A stretch of 64,000 nt of DNA, taken from Propioniferax innocua. Lineage in GTDB: Bacteria; Actinomycetota; Actinomycetes; Propionibacteriales; Propionibacteriaceae. The position numbers and the translations under genes are program-made. Positions 37,535 through 47,688 of this stretch are shown here, one piece after another. Numbering within the stretch: the stretch's first letter is position 1; each line of letters starts with the position of its first letter. The notes under the pieces were generated by a model. That model did not search any database and was not told the origin of the DNA. It saw only the letters and a list, made by a program, of their open reading frames with translations. The DNA lies in NCBI RefSeq assembly GCF_006716235.1, contig NZ_VFOR01000002.1, positions 186,001 to 250,000 on the forward strand. The letters run 5' to 3'.

Positions 37535-39250
37535 GTGAAGCGCATCGCCGTGTTTCTGACCATGCTCGGGTTGAGCCTGTCGCTCTCCGGTGCCCTGGCG
37601 CCGGTGGCTTCGGGGGCACCGACGCCAACTCCGACGCCCACACCGACTCCCACCCCCTCGGTGAGCGTCACCGCCACTCCTGCCGAACCGCAGCTGGATC
37701 AGGGACCCACCCCCTCGGCTTCGGAGGACGCACAACCCGATGACGCGACCGCCACCCCCACCCCCGAGACCCCGACCCCATCCGACGTGGTCACGCCCGA
37801 CGAGCAGACCCCCACGCCGACGCCCACCCCGACCCCGACCGTGACGCCACAGGCGAAGGCTGGCGAGGTGCGCATCGGGCGTCACGTCGTCAAGGGTGCG
37901 ATCTTGGCGCACTACAACAAGCTCGGTGGCGCGAAGGGGCAGCTCGGTCGCCCGGTGTCCGATGAGTTCGTAGCTGGCCGCAAGGTGCTGGTGCAGCGGT
38001 TCCAGGGCGGCAACATCTACTGGCGCTCCGATGTCGGGGCGACGCACCTGGTGGGACAGATCCTGAAGAAGTACGGCGATTACCGCTGGGAGCACGGCCA
38101 CCTCGACATCCCCGTGTCCGGTGAGTCGAAGGGCGCTCGCGGCACCTACTACAACCGGTTCAAGGGCAACGCGACGATCATGTGGCACCCCAACGCCGGC
38201 GCCCACGCGGTGTACGGAGAGATCCACAAGAAGTGGCGCAGCCTCGGCGCCGAGAAGTACGGCTACCCCACGACCGACGAGTTCAGCGGCAACAACCGCG
38301 GCGTCTCCCGGCTCAACTGGTTCCAGGGGCCGGACGGCCCGCGCACGATCATCTGGACCCCGGGCCTTGGAACGTACGAGGTGCGCGGCAAGATCCGTGA
38401 GACGTGGCACCGCCTCGGCGGTGAGGGCGGGGCTCTGGGCGCCCCGGTCTCCGATGAGTTCACCGGACAGAACGGCGCCCGCGTCAGCCGGTTCCAGCGC
38501 GGCATCATCGTGTGGACGCCGGGCACCGGAGCCCATGCCGTCTACGGCAAGCTCCTGCAGGAGTATGGACGCCGCAACTGGGAAGGTGGCGACCTGGGCT
38601 TCCCGACCAGCAACGAATGGCGCTTCAAGGACGGTTGGGGGCAGGACTTCACGAACGGTCGCCTGCTCTACATGGACAACGGCACGTACCGCACGCAGGC
38701 CCGTGCGAACGTGTACATCCGCAACGCGACCTCCGGCGACGTGCGGCACACCTACCGCTCGGGCTGCCCTGTCGGACCGTCCAACCTGCGCGTGATCGAG
38801 ATGAACCATCTGGGCTATGACGGCCGCATCCACCGCGGTCAGCTCGTGGTGCGCGCCGGCCGCACCGGGAACTACACCAATGGACTCTCCGCCGGCGGTT
38901 GGGCGTCCTTCCCCGTGGAGAAGATGCGCAACCCCGACCACTACCAAGGCAGCGATCCGGCCATGATGCGGGACAACAACACCTCGGCGTTCAACTGCCG
39001 TCCGGTGGTCGGCAATCCGTATCGCCAGAGCCCGCACGCCTACGGCACGGCCTTGGATGTGAATCCGGTGCAGAACCCGTACTTCGACGGCCGCAAGTGG
39101 TGGCCCGAGAACGGCACCAAGTGGATCAAGCAGCGCCACGGCAAGGGCGTCTTCACCTCGCATGATCCGATGTCGCGCGCGTTGATCGACAACGGCTTCT
39201 TCTGGGGCGGCTGGTGGGCCAGCAAGGACTACCACCACTTCCAGCTGTGA
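37535..39250 (+). CDS. Secreted LGFP-repeat protein with M15 (VanY-like) peptidase domain
   Basis: 571-aa exported cell-wall protein. A signal peptide (1-28, ends ASG-A) is followed by a Pro/Thr-rich linker with PT dipeptide runs (29-110). Five LGFP repeats come next (about 120-385; motifs LGRPVSDEF, LDIPVSGES, YGYPTTDEF, LGAPVSDEF, LGFPTSNEW). The C-terminal peptidase domain carries SPHAYGTALD, with likely zinc ligands H501 and D508, and the third histidine in the terminal DYHHFQL (H568). LGFP modules are thought to bind the cell wall, and M15 peptidases cut stem-peptide D-Ala ends, so a wall-trimming enzyme is inferred. GTG start with GGAGGA; overlaps the lipoprotein gene (TGATG). Confidence 0.88.
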   Translation: MKRIAVFLTMLGLSLSLSGALAPVASGAPTPTPTPTPTPTPSVSVTATPAEPQLDQGPTPSASEDAQPDDATATPTPETPTPSDVVTPDEQTPTPTPTPTPTVTPQAKAGEVRIGRHVVKGAILAHYNKLGGAKGQLGRPVSDEFVAGRKVLVQRFQGGNIYWRSDVGATHLVGQILKKYGDYRWEHGHLDIPVSGESKGARGTYYNRFKGNATIMWHPNAGAHAVYGEIHKKWRSLGAEKYGYPTTDEFSGNNRGVSRLNWFQGPDGPRTIIWTPGLGTYEVRGKIRETWHRLGGEGGALGAPVSDEFTGQNGARVSRFQRGIIVWTPGTGAHAVYGKLLQEYGRRNWEGGDLGFPTSNEWRFKDGWGQDFTNGRLLYMDNGTYRTQARANVYIRNATSGDVRHTYRSGCPVGPSNLRVIEMNHLGYDGRIHRGQLVVRAGRTGNYTNGLSAGGWASFPVEKMRNPDHYQGSDPAMMRDNNTSAFNCRPVVGNPYRQSPHAYGTALDVNPVQNPYFDGRKWWPENGTKWIKQRHGKGVFTSHDPMSRALIDNGFFWGGWWASKDYHHFQL

Positions 39251-39960
39251 TGCGGCGGGGGCTACTGGCGGCCGTTGCCGCCGCGGCTGTCACCGCGACG
39301 GGGTGTGGCGGCTCGGGTGAACCGACCGAAGACCCGTCCATGCCTCCACCCCCGACGTCCGAGGTCTCCTATGAACCCGGCGCGGAGGAAACCGATACGG
39401 GGCCGCAGGAGCCTCGCCCGACCGGTGACCTCGAATCTCCGCTGGCCACCGCGTCGGGTCCGTTGACGGAGGATTCGCTCCCCCAGCAGGTGCTCGACTA
39501 TCGGGGGGACGCCAGCGCGGCCCGCCAGATCGGTGCCCCGAACGGCACGTGGGTGGCCGAGACCGAGGGCCCGGTCGCGTCGTTCGAGGCACTTCCGGCA
39601 TGCGGCGACATGCAGGAAGCCGTGGACGCACCCGCCGCGAACCACGCCCTTGCCGGCGCCTACATCGATCCCGATGGCAACCTCGGCATGGCCGTGACCA
39701 TGCAGTTCCCCGACGCCGACGCGGCCGGCACATGGTTCGGCCTGTTCACCGAACGGCTGCAGCAGTGCGGGCCCGATGGCGCAACCCCGGTGTCCGACCT
39801 CATGGCGACCGAGAACGAGGCGACCTATCGTCGAAATCTGGACGTGATGTACACCGAGGTGGCCATCACCGAGGTGGACCGGGTCCTGCTGATCGGTCTT
39901 GGCGAAAAGGTGGATCACGCCCCGATGATGGCCGCAGCGCACGACGCGATCGGTCGCTGA
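39250..39960 (+). CDS. Hypothetical lipoprotein
   Basis: 236-aa predicted lipoprotein. The signal peptide RRGLLAAVAAAAVTATGC ends in a lipobox with lipidated C19. A Pro/Glu/Thr-rich spacer runs to residue 80, then a compact domain (90-236) with two further cysteines (in LPACGDM and QQCGPDG) that could form a disulphide. The domain vaguely recalls extracellular sensor or LppX-type folds, but no family is recognised. Translation is coupled to the LGFP/M15 gene upstream (TGATG), suggesting shared work at the cell surface. Function unknown. Confidence 0.82.
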   Translation: MRRGLLAAVAAAAVTATGCGGSGEPTEDPSMPPPPTSEVSYEPGAEETDTGPQEPRPTGDLESPLATASGPLTEDSLPQQVLDYRGDASAARQIGAPNGTWVAETEGPVASFEALPACGDMQEAVDAPAANHALAGAYIDPDGNLGMAVTMQFPDADAAGTWFGLFTERLQQCGPDGATPVSDLMATENEATYRRNLDVMYTEVAITEVDRVLLIGLGEKVDHAPMMAAAHDAIGR

Positions 39961-40145
39961 AGGGGCCGCTGGGCATCTCCACACGGCATCGAGCCCGGGC
40001 AGAAGGTCACACTTGCATCTCAGACGGCGCGTCTCGCTGATTGGACTCCGAAGATAGCCTGAGATGATCCTCAGGTTGCGCCCCCTGTCAGCGCATGGGC
40101 ATTGGCAGGTCTTCCCGGGCGTCGCCGCACTGAGGGAGAACCACC

Positions 40146-41387
40146 ATGTCTTTGTCATCCCGCATCCGTACGTCACGGATCCGTTCACTGTTGGCCACCA
40201 TGGCAGTGGCGGCGATGGTCGGCGTGGCTGCAGTCGCCGGCCCACCCGGGGTCGCGTCGGCCGCCCCCGCCAACGATCAGGCCGAGCTCGATCAGGCCGT
40301 CACTCGCAAGGCTGAGGAGTTCTCGAGGACCCACGGGTCTCTGGGCCGCAAGCTCCATGCATCCGCCGACTGCACCCTGCGGCGTGACGGGTGCGTCCAG
40401 CGCTACGAGCGCGGTCTGATCTACTCCTCCCCCGCCGGCCTCCACGTCGTGCGGGGTGCCATCGGGCAGGCCTACGCCGAAGTGCGCTGGGAGACCAGCC
40501 GACTCGGCTACCCCACCTCCGACGAGGACTGCACCCTCAAAGACGGCGGCTGCGTCCAGCGCTTCGAGGGCGGTCTGATCTACTGGACACCCAGCACCGG
40601 GGCATTCCCGGTGTGGGGCAAGATCGCCGAACGCTATGCCTCGGTGCGGTGGGAGACCTCGACGCTGGGCTACCCCACCTCCGGCGAGTTCTGTGGCCTG
40701 AAGGACGGCGGCTGCTTCCAGCGTTTCCAGGGCGGCCTCATGTACTGGACGCCGCGCACCGGCGCACATCCCGTGTGGGGAGCCATTCGTGGCGCCTACG
40801 ACTGGGCGCGCTGGGAGACCGGGAAGCTCGGCTACCCCATCTCGGGTGAACGCTGCGGGTTGAAGGACGGCGGCTGCGTCCAGGAATTCCAAGGCGGCCT
40901 GATCTACTGGCAGCGTCACGCCGGCGCGCACCCGGTGTGGGGTGCGATCCGCAGCACCTACGAGGCGACAGGTTGGGAGAACGGCAAACTCGGCTACCCC
41001 ATCGGCGCGGAGAACTGCGAAGCCGGGGTCGGCTGCCACCAGTTCTTCACCGGTGGTGCGATCCATTGGACGCCGGAGTACTGGAGTCATCCGGTCTGGG
41101 GTGCCATCGGGGCCAAATACGATGAGTTCGGGGGCGAGCTCAGCTATGCGCTCGACCGCGAATACTGCGGCCTCCCCCAAGGTGGCTGTGTGCAGGAGTT
41201 CGGCTACGGCATCATCGCGTGGACGCCGCACCGAGGAGCCTTCGCCGTGACCGGACACATCGCCGACCAGTGGTTTGAACAGGACGCCATGCACGGACAT
41301 CTGGGCTACCCGATCGCCGATGAGGTCGAACACTCATGGGGTTGGTCGCAGAAGTTCGAGGGCGGCACGCTCTCCGAACGCAAGTGA
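40146..41387 (+). CDS. Secreted LGFP-repeat protein with paired cysteines
   Basis: 413-aa exported protein: signal peptide (1-39, VASA-AP), a helical spacer, then six LGFP-like repeats of 50-54 residues from about 77 to the end. Each repeat opens with a C-x5/6-C pair (for example CGLKDGGC), giving 12 regularly placed cysteines, and continues with the QRFxGGLIYWTP and LGYPTSxE signatures. One repeat (CEAGVGCHQFF) is divergent. There is no catalytic domain, so it is probably a structural or binding cell-wall protein, perhaps stabilised by one disulphide per repeat. A CCTGAG/CTCAGG dyad and a TAGCCT hexamer lie 70-90 nt upstream. A hairpin follows. Confidence 0.86.
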   Translation: MSLSSRIRTSRIRSLLATMAVAAMVGVAAVAGPPGVASAAPANDQAELDQAVTRKAEEFSRTHGSLGRKLHASADCTLRRDGCVQRYERGLIYSSPAGLHVVRGAIGQAYAEVRWETSRLGYPTSDEDCTLKDGGCVQRFEGGLIYWTPSTGAFPVWGKIAERYASVRWETSTLGYPTSGEFCGLKDGGCFQRFQGGLMYWTPRTGAHPVWGAIRGAYDWARWETGKLGYPISGERCGLKDGGCVQEFQGGLIYWQRHAGAHPVWGAIRSTYEATGWENGKLGYPIGAENCEAGVGCHQFFTGGAIHWTPEYWSHPVWGAIGAKYDEFGGELSYALDREYCGLPQGGCVQEFGYGIIAWTPHRGAFAVTGHIADQWFEQDAMHGHLGYPIADEVEHSWGWSQKFEGGTLSERK

Positions 41388-41394
41388 CGCTGAC

Positions 41395-41421
41395 CTTCGC
41401 TCGGGCCTGCCCCGGGCGAAG
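41395..41421. terminator. Hairpin between the LGFP gene and tRNA-Lys
   Basis: An 11-bp stem (CTTCGCTCGGG against CCCGGGCGAAG, one G-U pair) with a 5-nt loop, 7 nt after the LGFP stop and 30 nt beyond the 3' end of the convergent tRNA. Likely terminates both. Confidence 0.7.
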
Positions 41422-41450
41422 GGACATGTCTTGGGCAGAGTGCCATTCGG

Positions 41451-41524
41451 TGCCCCCACTGGGACTCGAACCCAGGACCCACGGATTAAAAGTCCGTTGC
41501 TCTAACCAACTGAGCTATAGGGGC
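41451..41524 (-). tRNA. tRNA-Lys (anticodon TTT)
   Basis: A 74-nt cloverleaf on the minus strand. The acceptor is GCCCCTA paired with TGGGGGC (one A-T closing pair), D-arm AGCTCAGTTGGTTAGAGC, and anticodon loop CTTTTAA with TTT in a GGACT/ATCC-type stem. The T-arm is CTGGG TTCGAGT CCCAG. Discriminator base A; CCA is not encoded. Reads lysine AAA/AAG codons. Confidence 0.97.
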
Positions 41525-41533
41525 CCGGACAGC

Positions 41534-42241
41534 TTAGCTGAAATCCCAGCCGTGCTCACGCAACGAATCGGCCGACACCGACACAACGTCACGCACCGCC
41601 CCGGGCCGCGACGGGTTGTAGGTGACGAGCATCAGCGTCGGCGGGTCATTCCAGCCGAGCGTCCAGAATCGGTACGGCTCACTCCCATTCGGCACGTAAC
41701 CGACCTGCATCATCCGCATCCATCGCCCCGCTCTGACGCTGTCCTCGACTCGCCCCACCGAAACACGCAGCCGCCCATGCGTCGGTGCTGACATGAGCAA
41801 CCGCAACGCGCGGCGTCGACGCCACCGCGCCATACCGTCGCGCGTCTTGAACCACGCCAGAACGAAGAGGGCGGCAGTGATGATGGCAGCGATGAACATC
41901 ATCACCAAGGTGAGCGACCTCGCCGGGTCGATGACCAACGGCACGAAGAAACACGCCATGGCCAGCGACAGGAAACTCAAGGACAACGCTTCGAGGCATG
42001 CGTACCGAAACGTCACCCACCACGAGCGCGGCGACGCCACTCCGGCGAGAACCGCCAGCCAGAACACCGCGAGTCCCACCATGACCGCGAGCACCACGAC
42101 CACCTCGGACCACTCGTCCTCCGGGACGCCCTCCGCGATCGCCCAAGGCACCGGCATCACGATCATGGCGCTCATGAGCACGGCCATGGCGAGCAGGAGC
42201 CCGCGGAATCCCATCCAGAACCGCGCGGCACCGGTGATCAT
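41534..42241 (-). CDS. Hypothetical four-span membrane protein
   Basis: 235-aa protein with four hydrophobic spans (about residues 10-35, 46-68, 82-105, 110-130), then an Arg-rich turn (ARWRRRRALRLL) and a roughly 100-residue cytosolic tail with Trp-rich strands (YRFWTLGWNDPPTLMLVTYN). No known family is recognised. ATG at 42241 has AAGGAGAG upstream; the long upstream extension has no support. It is divergent from the GroEL-apical-like gene, and the 149-nt shared promoter region has a large perfect inverted repeat, so the two may be co-regulated. Confidence 0.8.
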   Translation of the reverse strand: MITGAARFWMGFRGLLLAMAVLMSAMIVMPVPWAIAEGVPEDEWSEVVVVLAVMVGLAVFWLAVLAGVASPRSWWVTFRYACLEALSLSFLSLAMACFFVPLVIDPARSLTLVMMFIAAIITAALFVLAWFKTRDGMARWRRRRALRLLMSAPTHGRLRVSVGRVEDSVRAGRWMRMMQVGYVPNGSEPYRFWTLGWNDPPTLMLVTYNPSRPGAVRDVVSVSADSLREHGWDFS

Positions 42242-42314
42242 GTGACTCTCCTTGCGACGCGATCGGCACGAACCTGCCCACCAAGAGTAGAAGAACGCGC
42301 GTTCACTCCCCCAG

Positions 42315-42352
42315 CTCGACGTTGTGCCGTGACAGCCCGGCACAACGTCGAG
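42315..42352. promoter_or_regulatory. 15-bp perfect inverted repeat in divergent promoter region
   Basis: CTCGACGTTGTGCCG (42315-42329) and its exact complement (42338-42352) flank 8 nt. Beyond one mismatch, CCCCA/TGGGG extends the arms to about 20 bp. Both flanking genes point away, so a terminator makes little sense; an operator for a dimeric regulator or a structured leader of the plus-strand gene (start 42391) is more likely. Confidence 0.75.
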
Positions 42353-42390
42353 GTGGGGCGCGTGATGAGGCGTCCTGTTTGAATGGGTGC

Positions 42391-43041
42391 ATGGATGCGT
42401 GGCAATGGACGCTTGCAGCAGCGGTCGCGTTGAGCGTGGGGGCGATCGTGTGCGTGATGATGCTGCGTCGGCCCGGAACATCGAACCCGGCGTCGCTCGC
42501 CCCGGACGATGGGGCCACGCTCACCGAGAAATCCGGGACGCCGAAGGCCCTCACCCCGGAGCATGGGATCGGCGCGGCTCCATCGCCTCCCAGCGCAGAT
42601 GGCCAGAGACGCGCAGATGAGCTGACCGACGACGAGGCCGAAGGCATCGCCGCCCCGTGGGCCACCACCGACTTCGCCAACGATGGACGCCGCATCGTTC
42701 TGGAGGACGTGCGTGTGCTGGTCTGCGCAGACCCGATCCGTTCCGAGGCAGAACTCGTGGGCCCCCTCGGCCGGGCTCAACTCGAGGGCCGCCCGTTGGT
42801 GGTGGTGACGCCGGAGATCGACGATCAGGCCTGCCGCATGCTGATCATGAACCACCGCACAGGCACGGCTGCCGCCCTGTGCGTGCTCGCTGACGACCCC
42901 GACCTGACCCGGATCGCAGAACGCGTCGGCATCACCGAACACTCCACCGTGACCGACCGTCAGGCCGACTACTGCCCAGCAGAGCACTGGGGCGAAGCCG
43001 ACCTGTGGGTCAGCGACAAGCGTCACACGTGGATCGGTTGA
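42391..43041 (+). CDS. Membrane-anchored protein with GroEL-apical-like domain
   Basis: 216-aa protein: one N-terminal membrane span (about 6-25) followed by RR, predicting the rest is cytosolic. A Pro/acidic linker runs to 85, then a domain at about 86-215 resembles the apical domain of GroEL. Compare GRPLVVVTPEIDDQACRMLI (133-152) with GroEL [20 protein letters not shown], and the following MNHRTGTAAALCVLADD with VNTMRGIVKVAAVKAPG. VRVLVCADPIRSEAELVGPL matches the preceding strand and helix, and GEADLWVSDKRHTWI matches the later strand. Equatorial and intermediate (ATPase) domains are absent. No annotated family is known to me for this architecture. The start has a weak ribosome-binding site. 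Confidence 0.7.
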   Translation: MDAWQWTLAAAVALSVGAIVCVMMLRRPGTSNPASLAPDDGATLTEKSGTPKALTPEHGIGAAPSPPSADGQRRADELTDDEAEGIAAPWATTDFANDGRRIVLEDVRVLVCADPIRSEAELVGPLGRAQLEGRPLVVVTPEIDDQACRMLIMNHRTGTAAALCVLADDPDLTRIAERVGITEHSTVTDRQADYCPAEHWGEADLWVSDKRHTWIG

Positions 43042-43065
43042 CCACCCGGCCCGAACGCTGACCGA

Positions 43066-45528
<2,463 letters not shown>

Positions 45529-45561
45529 TGTTCCTCCTCATGCGCCCCAGCAGCCTACCGC

Positions 45562-46494
45562 TCAGCGTCGGAGTCGGTCGGACAATTCCGCGCCAGTTGG
45601 TGGTTGCGCCCCATGGCGCTCGCACACCAGTGCCGACGCCACCACGGCCTCCTGCAGGGAACCGGCGAGATCTGCCGGATCATTGGCGTGCGCACGCAGG
45701 AACGCGCCCATGAAGGTGTCCCCCGCACCGATGGTGTCGGCGAGCTCGATGCGCTCCCCCGGAACGGTGATGTCAGGTTGCCCGGTCCGCTGCGCGACCG
45801 CTCCGTCGGGGCCGAGAGTCGTCACGGCCAGCGAGAATCCGAACTGATCGCTCCAGCGGCGTGCCGCCTCGAGCGGGTCGGGCTCCATTCCGGCGCCGCG
45901 GGCCAGGAACACAAGGTCCTCATCGGAAGCCTTGAGCACTCCGGCGTGCTCCCCGAGCACCTCGAACCATGGCTGGATACGCCGCCAGTACTCCTGCCGA
46001 TCCGGGATGACGGTGGGGCGCACATTCACATCGATCGACATCGGGCCGCGATGGTTCCGTGCCCACTCCAGCAGCACCTGGTTCGAGGGAGGAACCACCA
46101 ACGCCAGGGACGCCACGTGCAGCCACGACCCTTCAGCAGGTGCTGTCAGTTCCTCTGCGCCCCAGCCGAAGTTGGACGTCCCGGAGAAATGGAACGCGTA
46201 GGACGCCTTGCCCTGCTCATCGAGGCTCACCACCGCAAGAGAGGTCGGATCGTCAGTACGCACCAGATGCGCCGCACCGACGTGGTTGTCGGCGAGATGC
46301 TCGGCGATCTGGCGCCCGAAGTCGTCCCGGGAGATCCGGCCGCAGAACTCCACGTTCTCCCCCAGCCGAGCAAGAGCGATCGCCGTGTTCATCGGGCCAC
46401 CGGCCGACTGCGCCTGCCACGTACTGGCGAACGTGCTGCACTGCGTTTCGGGCACAAGATCGACCAGGGCCTCACCGCACACGACGAACTTCAT
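45562..46494 (-). CDS. PfkB-family sugar kinase (fructokinase-like)
   Basis: 310-aa ribokinase-fold kinase. The N-terminal signature GGPMNTAIALARLG binds the sugar. The C-terminal DTIGAGDTFMGAFL carries the catalytic aspartate and anion hole. The opening MKFVVCGEALVDLVP and lack of other domains fit fructokinase or a related carbohydrate kinase; substrate cannot be fixed from sequence. It lies 9 nt after the DUF4192 gene. Confidence 0.9.
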   Translation of the reverse strand: MKFVVCGEALVDLVPETQCSTFASTWQAQSAGGPMNTAIALARLGENVEFCGRISRDDFGRQIAEHLADNHVGAAHLVRTDDPTSLAVVSLDEQGKASYAFHFSGTSNFGWGAEELTAPAEGSWLHVASLALVVPPSNQVLLEWARNHRGPMSIDVNVRPTVIPDRQEYWRRIQPWFEVLGEHAGVLKASDEDLVFLARGAGMEPDPLEAARRWSDQFGFSLAVTTLGPDGAVAQRTGQPDITVPGERIELADTIGAGDTFMGAFLRAHANDPADLAGSLQEAVVASALVCERHGAQPPTGAELSDRLRR

Positions 46495-46503
46495 GCCCCC
46501 AGC

Positions 46504-47562
46504 CTACGAGGCCCGTTTCGCATCCTCCCCGCGGTCATCCTGCAGGTCACGGCGCAATTCGTCCCAGAATGTCGGCGGCAGCGCGCGGGCCTGGATGTCG
46601 TCGAGGATCCTGCCGAGTGAGTAGTCCGGGTCGGCGGATCGGACTCGGCTGGCACACTCCACCAGCAGGGCTCCGTTCCCCGCTATCCATGCAGCGACCC
46701 CCAACAGACACAGGGGTGGCACCTCCCATTGCGGCAGGGTGTGTGCCACAACCCGGCTCCACAACGCCACGTGCTGTTCAGCAGTGGGACGGTCCATGAG
46801 CAACCACACCGCGTCTCGGCACTGGATATCGTCAACCAGCTGAGCCAGCAGGGCGCATGTGGTGGCGTCCATCATTCCGGGGTTCGAAAGATGACGCTGC
46901 ACGATCGCTTCTGCCAGCGGCAGGCGTCGGCGTCGCTTGATCGCCTTGAGCTGACGTGCAGCTGCGCGTTGGGCGGCCCGGCACGCCGGGTCCTCCGGGT
47001 CGGGGCCCGCGGCGAGATCCACCACCGCAGCACGGCCCGGCAGAGCCGTGACCCCTGCCATGACCGCCTGGGCCGCGACCTCATGGCTCTCCACCTCGTA
47101 GGGCTCGGGCTCCGGATCACTCGAACAGCAGGCCGCCCAGAAGTGCGTCGTGGTGGCATGGATACGGTCGGCGACGGGGATGGGGCTCACATCGGCGACC
47201 GCCTTCACGATCCGGAGTCCGGTGTCGGGGTCGTCCCCATAGGCGACCAACGAGACCTGATCGGCCCCGGAGACACTCACCAGATGGTTCAGGTACCTGT
47301 TGACCCCCTCGAGGTCATCGAGGAGATGGGCCGGTTCCGTCGCCTGCGTGCTGAGGTCATCGCCGTGGAAGTCGTCGATGTCGTGAGCCGTGGCGTCCGG
47401 CTTCTTCGAGGTCAGGTCGATGCGCGCGGTGAGGACGACACGTCGGTCGGCCGCGAACAGGAACACGAGCGAGTTCTCCGGGTGGAAACCCATGAGATAT
47501 GGAATGGCGGCGAGAGTTCCTTCGTGGGACCGGGCGCGGATCAAGGGAGGCGTGGAGGTCAT
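46504..47562 (-). CDS. DUF4192 protein
   Basis: 352-aa cytosolic protein whose N-terminus STPPLIRARSHEGTLAAIPY followed by LMGFHPENSLVFL is the hallmark of DUF4192, an actinobacterial family of unknown function. The ATG at 47562 starts this signature; a longer frame is rejected. No ribosome-binding site is evident. TAACGT lies 5 nt upstream of the ATG, so leaderless translation is possible. Tight spacing (9 nt) to the PfkB gene suggests co-transcription without a clear functional link. Confidence 0.88.
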   Translation of the reverse strand: MTSTPPLIRARSHEGTLAAIPYLMGFHPENSLVFLFAADRRVVLTARIDLTSKKPDATAHDIDDFHGDDLSTQATEPAHLLDDLEGVNRYLNHLVSVSGADQVSLVAYGDDPDTGLRIVKAVADVSPIPVADRIHATTTHFWAACCSSDPEPEPYEVESHEVAAQAVMAGVTALPGRAAVVDLAAGPDPEDPACRAAQRAAARQLKAIKRRRRLPLAEAIVQRHLSNPGMMDATTCALLAQLVDDIQCRDAVWLLMDRPTAEQHVALWSRVVAHTLPQWEVPPLCLLGVAAWIAGNGALLVECASRVRSADPDYSLGRILDDIQARALPPTFWDELRRDLQDDRGEDAKRAS

Positions 47563-47688
47563 GCCCCACGTTATGGACGGGGTGGACGCAAATGGTTCCG
47601 CCAAGAAGCTTGGTTGTGGACGGAGCTCGACAGCGGAGCGACGCTGTGGACAACCGCGTGTCGCATGTTCCTCCGGCCCACATCCTGA

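Noticed and set aside
42315-42352. Intrinsic terminator
   Set aside because: Both flanking genes diverge from it and no U-tract follows on either strand.
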